A stretch of DNA of 64,000 nt from Bacteroidaceae bacterium (GTDB taxonomy: Bacteria; Bacteroidota; Bacteroidia; Bacteroidales; Bacteroidaceae). The notes under the pieces were generated by a model. It did not search any database and had not been told where the DNA came from. It saw only the letters and a list, made by a program, of their open reading frames with translations. Location: NCBI GenBank assembly GCA_017529865.1, contig JAFXNA010000021.1:1-64000 (forward strand), given 5' to 3'. Below are positions 19,020 through 26,565 of the stretch, piece by piece. The first letter of the stretch is position 1. Each line of letters begins with the position of its first letter. The translations under genes were made by a program, and so were the position numbers.

Positions 19020-19041
19020 TATATATAATATACAAAACAAG

Positions 19042-20016
19042 ATGCTGAACTATCAAGAGCTTTACGATAAAGTCAATCTCTGCATTGACAACATGCAATA
19101 CAATGCACAGCCTGAAGGACTCTACGCCCCTATCAAGTATGTGCTCGATTTGGGCGGCAAGCGCATCCGTCCCGTCCTCATGCTGATGGCCTACAACCTC
19201 TATAAGGACCGTGTTGAAGACATCCTTCCCAACGCCATTGCATTGGAAACCTACCACAACTTCACCCTCCTCCACGACGACCTGATGGATCGTGCCGATA
19301 TGCGAAGAGGACATCTGACGGTTCACAAGAAATGGGACGACAACACTGCCATCCTTTCAGGCGATGCCATGCTGATTATGGCCTACAAACTCTTCATAGA
19401 GACAGCCAACCCACACCTCCCGAAAGCCGTGAAGACCTTCAACGCAGCTACGTTGGGAGTATGCGACGGACAGCAATACGACGTAGAGTTTGAAAGTCGC
19501 AACGATGTGCGCGAGGAAGAGTATATGGAGATGATTCGCCTGAAGACCTCCCTCCTGCTTGCCTGTGCCCTGAAAATCGGAGCCGAACTCGCAGGAGCAC
19601 CCGACGAAGATGCCGACAACCTCTATCAGTTTGGCGAGAAGATGGGACTGGCCTTCCAGCTTCAGGACGACCTGCTCGATGTATATGGCGACCCAGCCGT
19701 GTTCGGAAAACAAATCGGAGGCGACATCCTCTGCAACAAGAAGACTTTCATGCTCATCAATGCCTTCAATCTTGCCAACCCCACACAGCAGGCACAACTC
19801 AAAGCATGGATTGACAAGACCGATTTCGTGCCAGCCGAGAAGATTCAGGCCGTTACAGCCATCTACGATGCAGTAGGCATCAAAGCCATTTGTCTCGACA
19901 AGATAGAGCAGCTGTTTGCCCAGTCGCTCGACTGTCTGGCAAAAGTCAAGGTCGATGAAACAAAGAAAGCCGAACTCAAGGCATTTGCCGATAAGCTGCT
20001 CAAACGCAATAAATAA
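19042..20016 (+). CDS. Polyprenyl diphosphate synthase
   Basis: The protein has 324 residues. The first aspartate-rich motif is in LLHDDLMDRADMRRG (DDxxD) and the second in FQLQDDLLDVYGD. GGKRIRPVLMLM is the usual N-terminal landmark. It condenses isopentenyl diphosphate with an allylic diphosphate to make long isoprenoid chains, for instance for menaquinone. The frame is open back to a GTG at 18991 inside the tonB terminator; ATG 19042 is chosen because it lies beyond that hairpin and starts the conserved region. tatD follows after two bases. Confidence 0.9.
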   Translation: MLNYQELYDKVNLCIDNMQYNAQPEGLYAPIKYVLDLGGKRIRPVLMLMAYNLYKDRVEDILPNAIALETYHNFTLLHDDLMDRADMRRGHLTVHKKWDDNTAILSGDAMLIMAYKLFIETANPHLPKAVKTFNAATLGVCDGQQYDVEFESRNDVREEEYMEMIRLKTSLLLACALKIGAELAGAPDEDADNLYQFGEKMGLAFQLQDDLLDVYGDPAVFGKQIGGDILCNKKTFMLINAFNLANPTQQAQLKAWIDKTDFVPAEKIQAVTAIYDAVGIKAICLDKIEQLFAQSLDCLAKVKVDETKKAELKAFADKLLKRNK

Positions 20017-20018
20017 CC

Positions 20019-20792
20019 ATGATTATCGACACCCATTCGCATCTCGACGGAGAAGAATTCGTTGACGACCTGCCCGAAGTCATCCAACGAGCAAAGGACG
20101 CACAGGTCGAGAAGATACTCGTGCCCAATGTCAATCTACAGGGACTGCCCCACCTCATCGAGGTGTGTGAGGCCTATCAAGGCTATCTATACCCCATGAT
20201 TGGCTTACATCCCGAAGATGTGAAAGACGATTATCAGGCACAGCTCGACCAGATGTATGCCCTTTTGAAGGAAAATCCCGCTCGGTTTTGTGCCATCGGC
20301 GAGGTGGGTCTCGACTTCTATTGGGACGAAACCTACCGCCAGCAACAGATCGATGCTTTCGAACAGCAGATCGAGTGGGCCAGGCAATTCGGCAAGCCAC
20401 TCATGATTCATGCCCGCAATGCGTTTCAGGAAATCGTCGCAATCATGGAGCGACATCGTGACGATCAGCTCGAAGGTGTGTTCCATTGTTTCACCGGAAC
20501 CGAAGACGAAGCACGGAAGTTGCTGACGTTCGAAGGATTCAAACTCGGCATCGGCGGAGTCCTCACTTTCAAGAAATCCACCCTGCCCGAAGTCCTGAAA
20601 AATGTGGTGCCTTTGAGTCGCATTGTTGTCGAAACCGACTCGCCTTATCTCGCTCCCGTTCCCCATCGGGGCAAAAGGAACGAAAGTGCATTTATAATTG
20701 AAATTATAAAGCGTCTAACTGAAATTTATGCATGTAATTGGGAAAATATTGCCACTGAAACGAAGAAAAATGCATACTTTTTATTGAGATAA
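20019..20792 (+). CDS. TatD family metal-dependent hydrolase
   Basis: The protein has 257 residues. Metal ligands are visible in order: DTHSHLD (H-x-H) at the start, GEVGLDFYWD (E), PLMIHARNA (H), VFHCFTG (H) and VETDSPYLAPV (D). This is the TatD/YcfH type of TIM-barrel deoxyribonuclease, cytosolic, with 3'-5' DNase activity known in E. coli TatD. It starts two bases after the polyprenyl synthase stop, so the two are cotranscribed. Translation end overlaps the promoter of exbB. Confidence 0.92.
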   Translation: MIIDTHSHLDGEEFVDDLPEVIQRAKDAQVEKILVPNVNLQGLPHLIEVCEAYQGYLYPMIGLHPEDVKDDYQAQLDQMYALLKENPARFCAIGEVGLDFYWDETYRQQQIDAFEQQIEWARQFGKPLMIHARNAFQEIVAIMERHRDDQLEGVFHCFTGTEDEARKLLTFEGFKLGIGGVLTFKKSTLPEVLKNVVPLSRIVVETDSPYLAPVPHRGKRNESAFIIEIIKRLTEIYACNWENIATETKKNAYFLLR

Positions 20793-20813
20793 CAAAAAAA
20801 ATGCGTATTTTTG
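20784..20813 (+). promoter_or_regulatory. Promoter of the exbB-exbD operon
   Basis: TTG at 20784-20786, 19 bases and TATTTTTG at 20806-20813. The first element lies in the last codons of tatD. A long leader of about 170 A-rich bases separates the promoter from the exbB ATG; no strong fold is evident in it. Confidence 0.6.
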
Positions 20814-20988
20814 TTGCTGAAATAGTGCCTATGTCCGCAAAATGTTGTAATTTGCAACCGATTTCGGAGACACGACACCGATTTCAAAGACAAAAAACGA
20901 ACGAATACAAAACAATCAAATCGTAATCAGAAAAAAAAGAAACAGAACAAATTCAATAAAGTATTAATCTTAAAAACTCAAAAGAAAA

Positions 20989-21804
20989 ATGAAAAAAGTA
21001 TTTGCAATTATTGCACTTATGGGAGTCTTCACATTTGGTATGACTCAGACAATGTCTGCACAGGACGAAGAAGCAATCGACACAGCAGCAGTTGAACAGG
21101 TTGATTCAGCAGCAGTTGAAGAACCAGAACCAGCAGAAGCAGCTATTCCAGAGGCAACTAAGGAAGAAGTTAGCATGTACAAGCAATTGAAGATTAAGTT
21201 CATCGAAGGTGATGCAGGCTTCATGGCAATCGTTGCTATCGCACTCATCATCGGTCTCGCATTCTGTATCGAGCGTATCATCTACCTCGCACTTGCTGAC
21301 GTTAAGACCGACAAGATGCTTGCAGAAGTTGAGAAGGCACTCGACGCAAAAGACGTAGAAAAGGCAAAGACTGTATGCCGCAACACTCGTGGTCCTATCG
21401 CTTCAATCTGCTATCAGGGTCTCATGCGCCTCGAAGCTGGTGCTGACGCAGTTGAAAAGTCAGTCGTAGCTTACGGAGCAGTTCAGGCTTCTAACCTTGA
21501 GAAGGGTTGCTCATGGATCACACTCTTCATCGCAATGGCTCCATCACTCGGATTCTTGGGAACTGTGATCGGTATGGTTCAGGCGTTCGACGCAATCCAG
21601 CAGGCAGGTGATATCAGCCCAACAGTCGTTGCAGGAGGTATGAAGGTGGCCCTTTTGACCACTATCTTCGGTATCGTTGTTGCCCTCATTCTTCAGGTAT
21701 TCTACAACTACATCCTTGCAAAGATTGAGTCAATCACAGCACAGATGGAAGACGCAACCATTTCACTCCTTGACCTCGTTGCTAAATACAACCTTAAGAA
21801 ATAA
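20989..21804 (+). CDS. exbB: ExbB/TolQ/MotA family proton channel
   Basis: The protein has 271 residues. A signal-like N-terminus (cut near MSAQ) is followed by an acidic Ala/Glu/Pro segment (25-60) and three membrane spans (about 80-100, 175-195, 220-245). The conserved TolQ/ExbB core is SWITLFIAMAPSLGFLGTVIGMVQAFDAI and ALLTTIFGIVVALI. It forms the inner-membrane proton channel with ExbD and drives TonB. The N-terminal extension with a signal peptide is usual in Bacteroidetes ExbB proteins. It leads a four-gene operon. Confidence 0.93.
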   Translation: MKKVFAIIALMGVFTFGMTQTMSAQDEEAIDTAAVEQVDSAAVEEPEPAEAAIPEATKEEVSMYKQLKIKFIEGDAGFMAIVAIALIIGLAFCIERIIYLALADVKTDKMLAEVEKALDAKDVEKAKTVCRNTRGPIASICYQGLMRLEAGADAVEKSVVAYGAVQASNLEKGCSWITLFIAMAPSLGFLGTVIGMVQAFDAIQQAGDISPTVVAGGMKVALLTTIFGIVVALILQVFYNYILAKIESITAQMEDATISLLDLVAKYNLKK

Positions 21805-21891
21805 AGGTTGAACCCCCAAGCCTTTAAGGTTCTTAATCGACCTTAAGGACTTTAAACCAATTCATTAACAACTAAAACAAGGAGACAAACA

Positions 21892-22347
21892 ATGAATATC
21901 GAAAAAATATCAAAGATTACACTTTGGGTCCTGATGGGCATCAGCGCCATCATATTCATTCTCTACTTCGCCATCGGATTCGACAATCCATACGAAGAGA
22001 ACCCAAAGATGAATAACCCACAGTTCTTGGACGTAATGCTCGTTTGGGCAATCGTTTTATGTGTTGCTACCCTTATCCTCATGCTTGTCAGCTTCTTCAT
22101 GTATGTGAAGGAATACGGCTTCAACAAGTCATACATCTACACATGGGGACTGCCAATCGTAACGCTGGCCATCGGTGCAGCTGTCGGTATGGCAAATAAG
22201 GACGAGCACATGCTCATCAACAACGAAGACTGGAATATACCATCCGACATCATCATTACCGATGCATGTATCGTGTCTATCGCCATCCTCGCTGTCATCA
22301 CTATAGGTGCCATCATCTATAGCGTCATCCTGAAGGCAAAGCAGTAA
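21892..22347 (+). CDS. Small four-span membrane protein in the exb operon
   Basis: The protein has 151 residues and four clear hydrophobic segments (about 8-26, 48-68, 82-99, 123-145). A conserved-looking loop, NPYEENPKMNNPQFLDVML, follows the first span. No named family is recognised. The gene stands between exbB and the first exbD with spacers of 87 and 26 bases. An accessory part of the ExbB-ExbD motor is inferred from this place. Confidence 0.7.
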   Translation: MNIEKISKITLWVLMGISAIIFILYFAIGFDNPYEENPKMNNPQFLDVMLVWAIVLCVATLILMLVSFFMYVKEYGFNKSYIYTWGLPIVTLAIGAAVGMANKDEHMLINNEDWNIPSDIIITDACIVSIAILAVITIGAIIYSVILKAKQ

Positions 22348-22373
22348 AAACCTTTTAAAATTGAGTAACTAGT

Positions 22374-22961
22374 ATGGGAAAAAAGAGAAAGATGCCGGGA
22401 CTGAACACCAGTTCAACAGCAGATATTTCATTTATGTTGCTCATCTTCTTCCTTGTAACCACCTCTATGGATACCGACCAGGGATTGGCACGTACACTCC
22501 CTAAGCCACCAGAGGACGAAGACCAGAAGAACGAATTGAAGGTCAAGGAACGTAACATTCTCAACATCCGTATCAACAAGGACAACTACCTCATGATCGG
22601 TGACGATTACGTTGGTTTGGACGAAGTTAAGCCAAGAGCAAAGGAATTTATTGCCAACCCAGAGAATAGAGCCAACCTGCCCGAGCTGAAGCCAAAGAAA
22701 TGCGGTATCTTAGGTACACGCATGGTGACACTCAACCACGTCATCTCCGTACAGACCGACCGTGGAACCAGCTATGGCGTCTATTTCCAAGTGCAAGACC
22801 AGTTAGTAGCTGCCTACAACGAACTTCGTGACGAACTCGCCAAACAAGAGTTCGGCTACAAGTACGAGTTCCTCTCCAAGGAACAGAAGGAAGCAATACG
22901 TGATGTGTATCCTCAGAAGATTTCCGAGGCTGAACCTAAACAATACGGTAAAAATATGTAA
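22374..22961 (+). CDS. exbD: ExbD/TolR family protein, first copy
   Basis: The protein has 195 residues. The single span includes the key aspartate: SSTADISFMLLIFFLVTTSMDTD (about residues 15-35). The periplasmic domain is longer than in E. coli ExbD (141 residues). It contains VKERNILNIRINKDNYLMIGDD and an inserted segment near 105-135. Proton flow through ExbB and this aspartate powers TonB. It starts 26 bases after the membrane-protein gene, and two bases separate it from the second exbD. Confidence 0.9.
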   Translation: MGKKRKMPGLNTSSTADISFMLLIFFLVTTSMDTDQGLARTLPKPPEDEDQKNELKVKERNILNIRINKDNYLMIGDDYVGLDEVKPRAKEFIANPENRANLPELKPKKCGILGTRMVTLNHVISVQTDRGTSYGVYFQVQDQLVAAYNELRDELAKQEFGYKYEFLSKEQKEAIRDVYPQKISEAEPKQYGKNM

Positions 22962-22963
22962 TT

Positions 22964-23434
22964 ATGAGTAGATTTAACAAAGGCAAGAAAGAAATGCCTG
23001 AACTGAATACATCGTCACTTCCTGACCTGATTTTCTCAGTGTTGTTCTTCTTCATGATGGTAACATCAATGCGTGAAGTGACACTCTTAGTTAAGATTGA
23101 CCGTCCTACAGGTACACAGCTTGAGAAACTCGCGCGTAAGTCATGTACATCGTACATCTACATCGGACGCCCTGCAACCGACCAGTTGCGTTCACAGTGG
23201 GGCAACCAGACACGCATCCAGATCAACGATGCCTTCGCAACCGATGCAACCGAAGTGTACGACTTCGTGATGTCCGACCGTAACAAACTTGCCGAAATCG
23301 ACAAGCCATTCTACACAGTTTCTGTCAAAGCCGACCATGAAACCCCAATGGGTTACATCACCGACGTAAAGCAGCAACTACGAAAGGGTTACGCCTTGAA
23401 GATGGTATACTCAGCTAATAAGCCAACAAACTAA
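22964..23434 (+). CDS. exbD: ExbD/TolR family protein, second copy
   Basis: The protein has 156 residues. The membrane span carries the conserved aspartate in SSLPDLIFSVLFFFMMVTSM. The periplasmic part is shorter than in the first copy and has YIYIGRP and VSVKADHETPMGYITDVKQQLRK, typical of ExbD. Two unlike ExbD proteins in one operon are common in Bacteroidetes and may form a mixed dimer. A strong terminator follows 26 bases after the stop. Confidence 0.9.
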   Translation: MSRFNKGKKEMPELNTSSLPDLIFSVLFFFMMVTSMREVTLLVKIDRPTGTQLEKLARKSCTSYIYIGRPATDQLRSQWGNQTRIQINDAFATDATEVYDFVMSDRNKLAEIDKPFYTVSVKADHETPMGYITDVKQQLRKGYALKMVYSANKPTN

Positions 23435-23459
23435 CAGGCCATTAGCACACAATACTGAA

Positions 23460-23498
23460 AAAAAAGAGTGAATCATTTCGTCGGTTCACTCTTTTTTT
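23460..23498 (+). terminator. Intrinsic terminator of the exb operon
   Basis: AAAAAGAGTGAA and TTCACTCTTTTTTT form a 12-13 pair stem with a 12-base loop and end in a T run. Confidence 0.88.
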
Positions 23499-23499
23499 G

Positions 23500-23507
23500 T
23501 AACTTTG
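23500..23507 (+). promoter_or_regulatory. Probable -7 element (TAACTTTG) upstream of thyA
   Basis: A perfect TAACTTTG directly follows the terminator T run. No TTG stands at the usual distance, so the -33 part is weak. The leader to thyA would be about 110 bases and includes the repeat at 23584-23620. Confidence 0.5.
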
Positions 23508-23583
23508 TAGCCAGAAATATGACTTTAGACTTTAGACTTCAGACGGTCTAATGAACAAATATAAAATGACCAAATAAATAAAA

Positions 23584-23620
23584 TAGTAAATAGTTAAATT
23601 GTCTAATAGTAAATAAGACG
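23584..23620 (+). repeat. AT-rich leader element before thyA
   Basis: The 37 bases ending at the thyA ATG match those ending at the GGGtGRT-gene ATG (46486-46522) in 36 of 40 positions when the start codon is included. Core: GTAAATAGTTAAAT, then AGTAAATAAGAC. Confidence 0.7.
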
Positions 23621-24415
23621 ATGAAACAATATCTCGACCTACTCAATCGCATCCTTACCGAAGGAACAGAGAAAACCGACCGTACCGGCACCGGCACCAT
23701 CAGCGTGTTCGGCAACCAAATGCGTTTCAACCTCGACGACGGGTTCCCACTCCTCACCACCAAGAAGCTCCACCTCAAGAGCATCATCTACGAACTCCTG
23801 TGGTTCCTCCGTGGCGACACCAACGCCCACTGGCTCCAGGAGCGAGGCGTCCGCATCTGGAACGAATGGGCCGACCCCGATGGCGACCTCGGACACATCT
23901 ACGGCTACCAATGGCGCAGCTGGCCCGACTACAACGGAGGCCATATCGACCAGATCACCGACGTCATCCGTCAGATCAAAGAGACCCCCGACAGCCGCCG
24001 ACTCATCGTCTCAGCCTGGAACGTGGCCGACCTGGGCAACATGAACCTCCCACCCTGCCACATCCTCTTCCAGTTCTACGTAGCCGACGGCCGACTCAGC
24101 CTGCAGCTCTACCAGCGCAGCGCCGACACCTTCCTCGGCGTACCCTTCAACATCGCCTCCTACAGTCTCCTGCTCATGATGGTAGCACAAGTCACAGGCC
24201 TCCGTCCCGGCGACTTCGTCTACACCACAGGCGACACCCACCTCTACCTCAACCACCTCGAGCAGGCACGCCTCCAGCTCACACGCGAGCCGCGACCCCT
24301 GCCACGGATGCACATCAACCCCGAGGTCACCAGCATCTTCGACTTCCAGTACGAAGACTTCACCCTCACCGACTACAACCCCTACGACCACATCCGAGCC
24401 GAAGTCTCGGTGTAG
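23621..24415 (+). CDS. thyA: Thymidylate synthase
   Basis: The 264 residues match the length of E. coli ThyA. It makes dTMP from dUMP with methylene-tetrahydrofolate. Landmarks are [40 protein letters not shown], the active-site cysteine in [13 protein letters not shown], and [21 protein letters not shown]. folA lies 86 bases downstream; it recycles the dihydrofolate that ThyA makes. The gene is markedly richer in C than its neighbours (many GCC, GAC and ACC codons). Confidence 0.97.
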   Translation: MKQYLDLLNRILTEGTEKTDRTGTGTISVFGNQMRFNLDDGFPLLTTKKLHLKSIIYELLWFLRGDTNAHWLQERGVRIWNEWADPDGDLGHIYGYQWRSWPDYNGGHIDQITDVIRQIKETPDSRRLIVSAWNVADLGNMNLPPCHILFQFYVADGRLSLQLYQRSADTFLGVPFNIASYSLLLMMVAQVTGLRPGDFVYTTGDTHLYLNHLEQARLQLTREPRPLPRMHINPEVTSIFDFQYEDFTLTDYNPYDHIRAEVSV

Positions 24416-24500
24416 CGCCCCCCCTCTAACTCCCCCCAAGGGTGGAGAACCTCAATTCTTACATTATTACATTTTTTAATTATTACATTATAAACTCTCC
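24416..24500 (+). repeat. C-rich palindrome and ATTACATT tract between thyA and folA
   Basis: A CCCCCC...GGGTGGAG palindrome remnant is followed by three TTACATTATTACATT-like units. It belongs to the dispersed C-rich/G-rich family. Confidence 0.45.
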
Positions 24501-25001
24501 ATGACCCTCTCCATCATCGTCGCCATCGCCAAGAACTTCGCGATAGGCAAAAAGAACGAATTGCTCTACCACATGCCCAACGACATGAAGCGATTCAAGG
24601 AAACCACCACCGGCCATACCGTCATCATGGGAAAGAACACCTTCGCCTCCTTCCCACGTCGTCCCCTACCCAACCGCCGCAACATCGTCCTGGCACTCCC
24701 CCACGAAGTACCAGAGGACCTCGAAGGCGCCGAGTGGGTCAACTCCCTGCAGGAAGCCCTCGACCTCTGCCGCGACGAAGACGAAGTATTCATCATCGGC
24801 GGAGCCTACGTCTATTCCCAGACACTCCCCATCGCCGACAAACTCTACCTCACCCTCATCGACGACGCCCCAGAGGATGCCGATGCCTACTTCCCCACCG
24901 TCAACTACGAAGAATGGGAAGAAGAACTACATGAAGAACACCAAGCCGATGAGCGCCATGCCCACGACTACGTGTTCCTCAACCTCGTAAGAAAAAAATA
25001 A
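24501..25001 (+). CDS. folA: Dihydrofolate reductase
   Basis: The protein has 166 residues. It reduces dihydrofolate to tetrahydrofolate with NADPH. Family landmarks are IVAIAKNFAIGKKNELLYHMPNDMKRFKETT (the Ile-Gly and Trp/Leu loop region), TVIMGKNTFASFP, and FIIGGAYVYSQTLP. The C-terminus (AHDYVFLNLVRKK) matches the usual short end. Pairing with thyA is common. Downstream are a tandem repeat and a hairpin terminator. Confidence 0.95.
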   Translation: MTLSIIVAIAKNFAIGKKNELLYHMPNDMKRFKETTTGHTVIMGKNTFASFPRRPLPNRRNIVLALPHEVPEDLEGAEWVNSLQEALDLCRDEDEVFIIGGAYVYSQTLPIADKLYLTLIDDAPEDADAYFPTVNYEEWEEELHEEHQADERHAHDYVFLNLVRKK

Positions 25002-25004
25002 AAA

Positions 25005-25100
25005 TAACTATAGTCCCTATAATTACTATAATTACTATAGTCACTATAGTTACTATAGCTACTATTCCCCCTATCCCCACTATAGCTACTATTCCCACAC
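25005..25100 (+). repeat. Tandem TACTATAG/TACTATAAT tract
   Basis: About ten imperfect units of 8-9 bases (ACTATAGT, ACTATAAT, ACTATTCCC) follow folA. CTATAG is itself palindromic. There are no spacers of equal length, so it is not a CRISPR array. Confidence 0.8.
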
Positions 25101-25103
25101 ACA

Positions 25104-25137
25104 CCAAGCGACGCATCAGCGCCGCTTGGTTGTTTTT
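25104..25137 (+). terminator. Hairpin terminator after folA
   Basis: CCAAGCG-A-CGC, loop ATCA, GCG-C-CGCTTGG, followed by TTGTTTTT. The stem is 10 pairs with one mismatch. Confidence 0.82.
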
Positions 25138-25156
25138 GGGGAGGGGGAAAGAGAGA

Positions 25157-25867
25157 TTATTTCCTTTTTATTATTACATTCATTAAACCAACAATCTCAT
25201 TAGTTAGTTCGCCATCTTCACCTGTATGAATTTTGATGATTGGCTCAGTAATACTATCCATATTGATGATAACGGTATAATCATGAATAGTCCTATCATC
25301 ATCTTGTACATATTCCGTATTTTTCTTTGCTGTTGTACCTCCAATAATTGCTCCAGCTGGACCTGCAACAACATCTCCCACAATAGAACGTCCTATCACG
25401 CTGCCATTATTAGATTTTGTAACAGCTGTAATCCTACCCTTAATGACTCTTGGACTGTCGCTAAATGTACAAGAAATAATATCCTTAAAAGCATATTCTT
25501 TTCCCCATATGAAAATCTTTTTTGCAGCTTCATAAACATGAATCTCGGAATTAATATCGAGTTGACTAATCACCAAAGACTTGTCCGGCATTCCATTTGT
25601 AGTTAAAAATTGTTGTTTGAGAGCATTATACTCTTCTGTTTGGGCTTTTAGCCTCTCTTCTCTTTGTATGCGAGCTTGTTCTTTCTTCTTTTCCACTTCA
25701 TCTGCATGAATCCATCCACTTATTATTGCGAAAAAAATGAATATAGCTACAATAAGGATAACGCACCATACCCATCCCTCTAAATTCCCGTTTTTATCAA
25801 AAGAGCCAGCACCGAGGATTGCAAAAACAAATACAATCAGTAACGATAGAATATTTTTTGTTTTCAT
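25157..25867 (-). CDS. Membrane protein with coiled coil, PH-like and glycine-zipper regions
   Basis: The protein has 236 residues. Two spans (about 7-22 and 32-52) precede a charged coiled coil (55-95, EKKKEQARIQREERLKAQ). A beta-rich domain follows, beginning IHVYEAAKKIFIWGKEYAFKDIISCTFSD and interrupted by a glycine zipper (GRSIVGDVVAGPAGAIIGG). This combination resembles bacterial PH-like and SHOCT-associated proteins that occur on phages and mobile islands. The function is unknown. The start overlaps the upstream stop by ATGA, so it is translationally coupled to the gene at 25864. The AT content is visibly higher than in thyA/folA, suggesting foreign origin. Confidence 0.65.
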   Translation of the reverse strand: MKTKNILSLLIVFVFAILGAGSFDKNGNLEGWVWCVILIVAIFIFFAIISGWIHADEVEKKKEQARIQREERLKAQTEEYNALKQQFLTTNGMPDKSLVISQLDINSEIHVYEAAKKIFIWGKEYAFKDIISCTFSDSPRVIKGRITAVTKSNNGSVIGRSIVGDVVAGPAGAIIGGTTAKKNTEYVQDDDRTIHDYTVIINMDSITEPIIKIHTGEDGELTNEIVGLMNVIIKRK

Positions 25868-26313
25868 ATATTTATATTATTTTTGATTATTATAAACAAA
25901 AGACATGCAACAGCGTAACCCAAGACATCCAAAATGTCATATGTTCCAGGAAGCACACTGAAATACTGTAGATATTCAGAACCAACTGCTAAAACGGGCA
26001 TGATATAGAGATAGTATTTGTAAATAATACTTGTTTCCTTACCCCAGATGGAATCAATTATAAAAAGATATGAAAATAGCCACAAAGCTGCTGGCATACT
26101 ATTTTTAACCCATCCGTATAGATTTTGACTATCATTTACACTCCTAAAACTTTCTATGCAGTTTAATATGCCAATGTTCTGAAACCAATCAAACATCAGC
26201 AGGTTTTCATCCCTATATCGAATGTAAATAAGCCCACCAATAGTTATTGCAACAAGTCCAATTGCAGCCTCTATAATTCTTTTAAGAGAATCTATTTTAA
26301 CCTTCATTGTCAT
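25864..26313 (-). CDS. VanZ-like small membrane protein
   Basis: The protein has about 149 residues and four hydrophobic segments. The stretch SEYLQYFSVLPGTYDILDVLGYAVA resembles the VanZ pattern of a Glu/Gln pair, then an Asp pair before the last span. VanZ-like proteins are linked to glycopeptide resistance in a few cases, but most are uncharacterised. Possible starts are GTG 26322, ATG 26313 (chosen) and ATG 26307. It is the first gene of a two-gene minus-strand operon behind a leader of about 210 bases with interleaved inverted repeats. AT-rich, like its partner. Confidence 0.55.
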   Translation of the reverse strand: MTMKVKIDSLKRIIEAAIGLVAITIGGLIYIRYRDENLLMFDWFQNIGILNCIESFRSVNDSQNLYGWVKNSMPAALWLFSYLFIIDSIWGKETSIIYKYYLYIMPVLAVGSEYLQYFSVLPGTYDILDVLGYAVACLLFIIIKNNINI

Positions 26314-26336
26314 ATTTCTCACTTTTAATCAAAAGA

Positions 26337-26472
26337 AGCGTGGCACTGATATACCACTTCTTCAATCGGAGGTTGTGAGATACCTTGCAAGTTGAAATGT
26401 AATCAGGCCACGCTATAAACGCGAACCATCATACTCTCTTGCTTGCTGTGGAAGTTTCTCACATTTCCGATT
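26337..26472 (-). ncRNA. Structured leader with interleaved inverted repeats (putative pseudoknot)
   Basis: Two inverted repeats interlock. Pair A is 26457-26472 with 26364-26380 (AATCGGA and TGTGAGA arms, 14 pairs with a 2-3 base internal loop). Pair B is 26402-26414 with 26337-26350 (AGCGTGGC and CTGAT arms, 13 pairs, one bulged base). On the minus-strand RNA the order is A, B, A', B', so both pairs together make a pseudoknot. B' is followed by UUCUUUU and lies about 23 bases before the start codon at 26313. A cis-regulatory leader, or an independent small RNA, is inferred; no known class was recognised. Confidence 0.5.
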
Positions 26473-26533
26473 ACAAGAAAAGCATAACGCTTCGTTAATC
26501 AATATGTCTTGCACTCTTTGCAGAATGCAGGGG

Positions 26534-26565
26534 CAAAGATACAGCAATTATTTGAAACGACCAAA
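26534..26565 (-). promoter_or_regulatory. Promoter of the structured leader and membrane-gene pair
   Basis: Read on the minus strand: TTTG (26562-26565), 20 bases, TATCTTTG (26534-26541). Transcription should start near 26528 and run through the inverted repeats. Confidence 0.68.

Noticed and set aside
18991..19041. Upstream GTG start for the polyprenyl synthase
   Set aside because: The extra 17 codons would be encoded by the tonB terminator hairpin and lie outside the conserved protein.
23800..24429. 209-codon open frame in another frame of thyA
   Set aside because: Composition is almost only Arg, Pro, His, Ser and Leu, the mark of a shifted frame in C-rich DNA; thyA is unmistakable.
25005..25100. 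Possible CRISPR array
   Set aside because: Units of 8-9 bases without spacers, and no cas genes in the window.
26337..26530. tmRNA, 6S or retron RNA as identity of the structured leader
   Set aside because: No tRNA-like ends or tag frame (tmRNA), no single long hairpin with central bubble (6S), and no reverse transcriptase gene nearby (retron).
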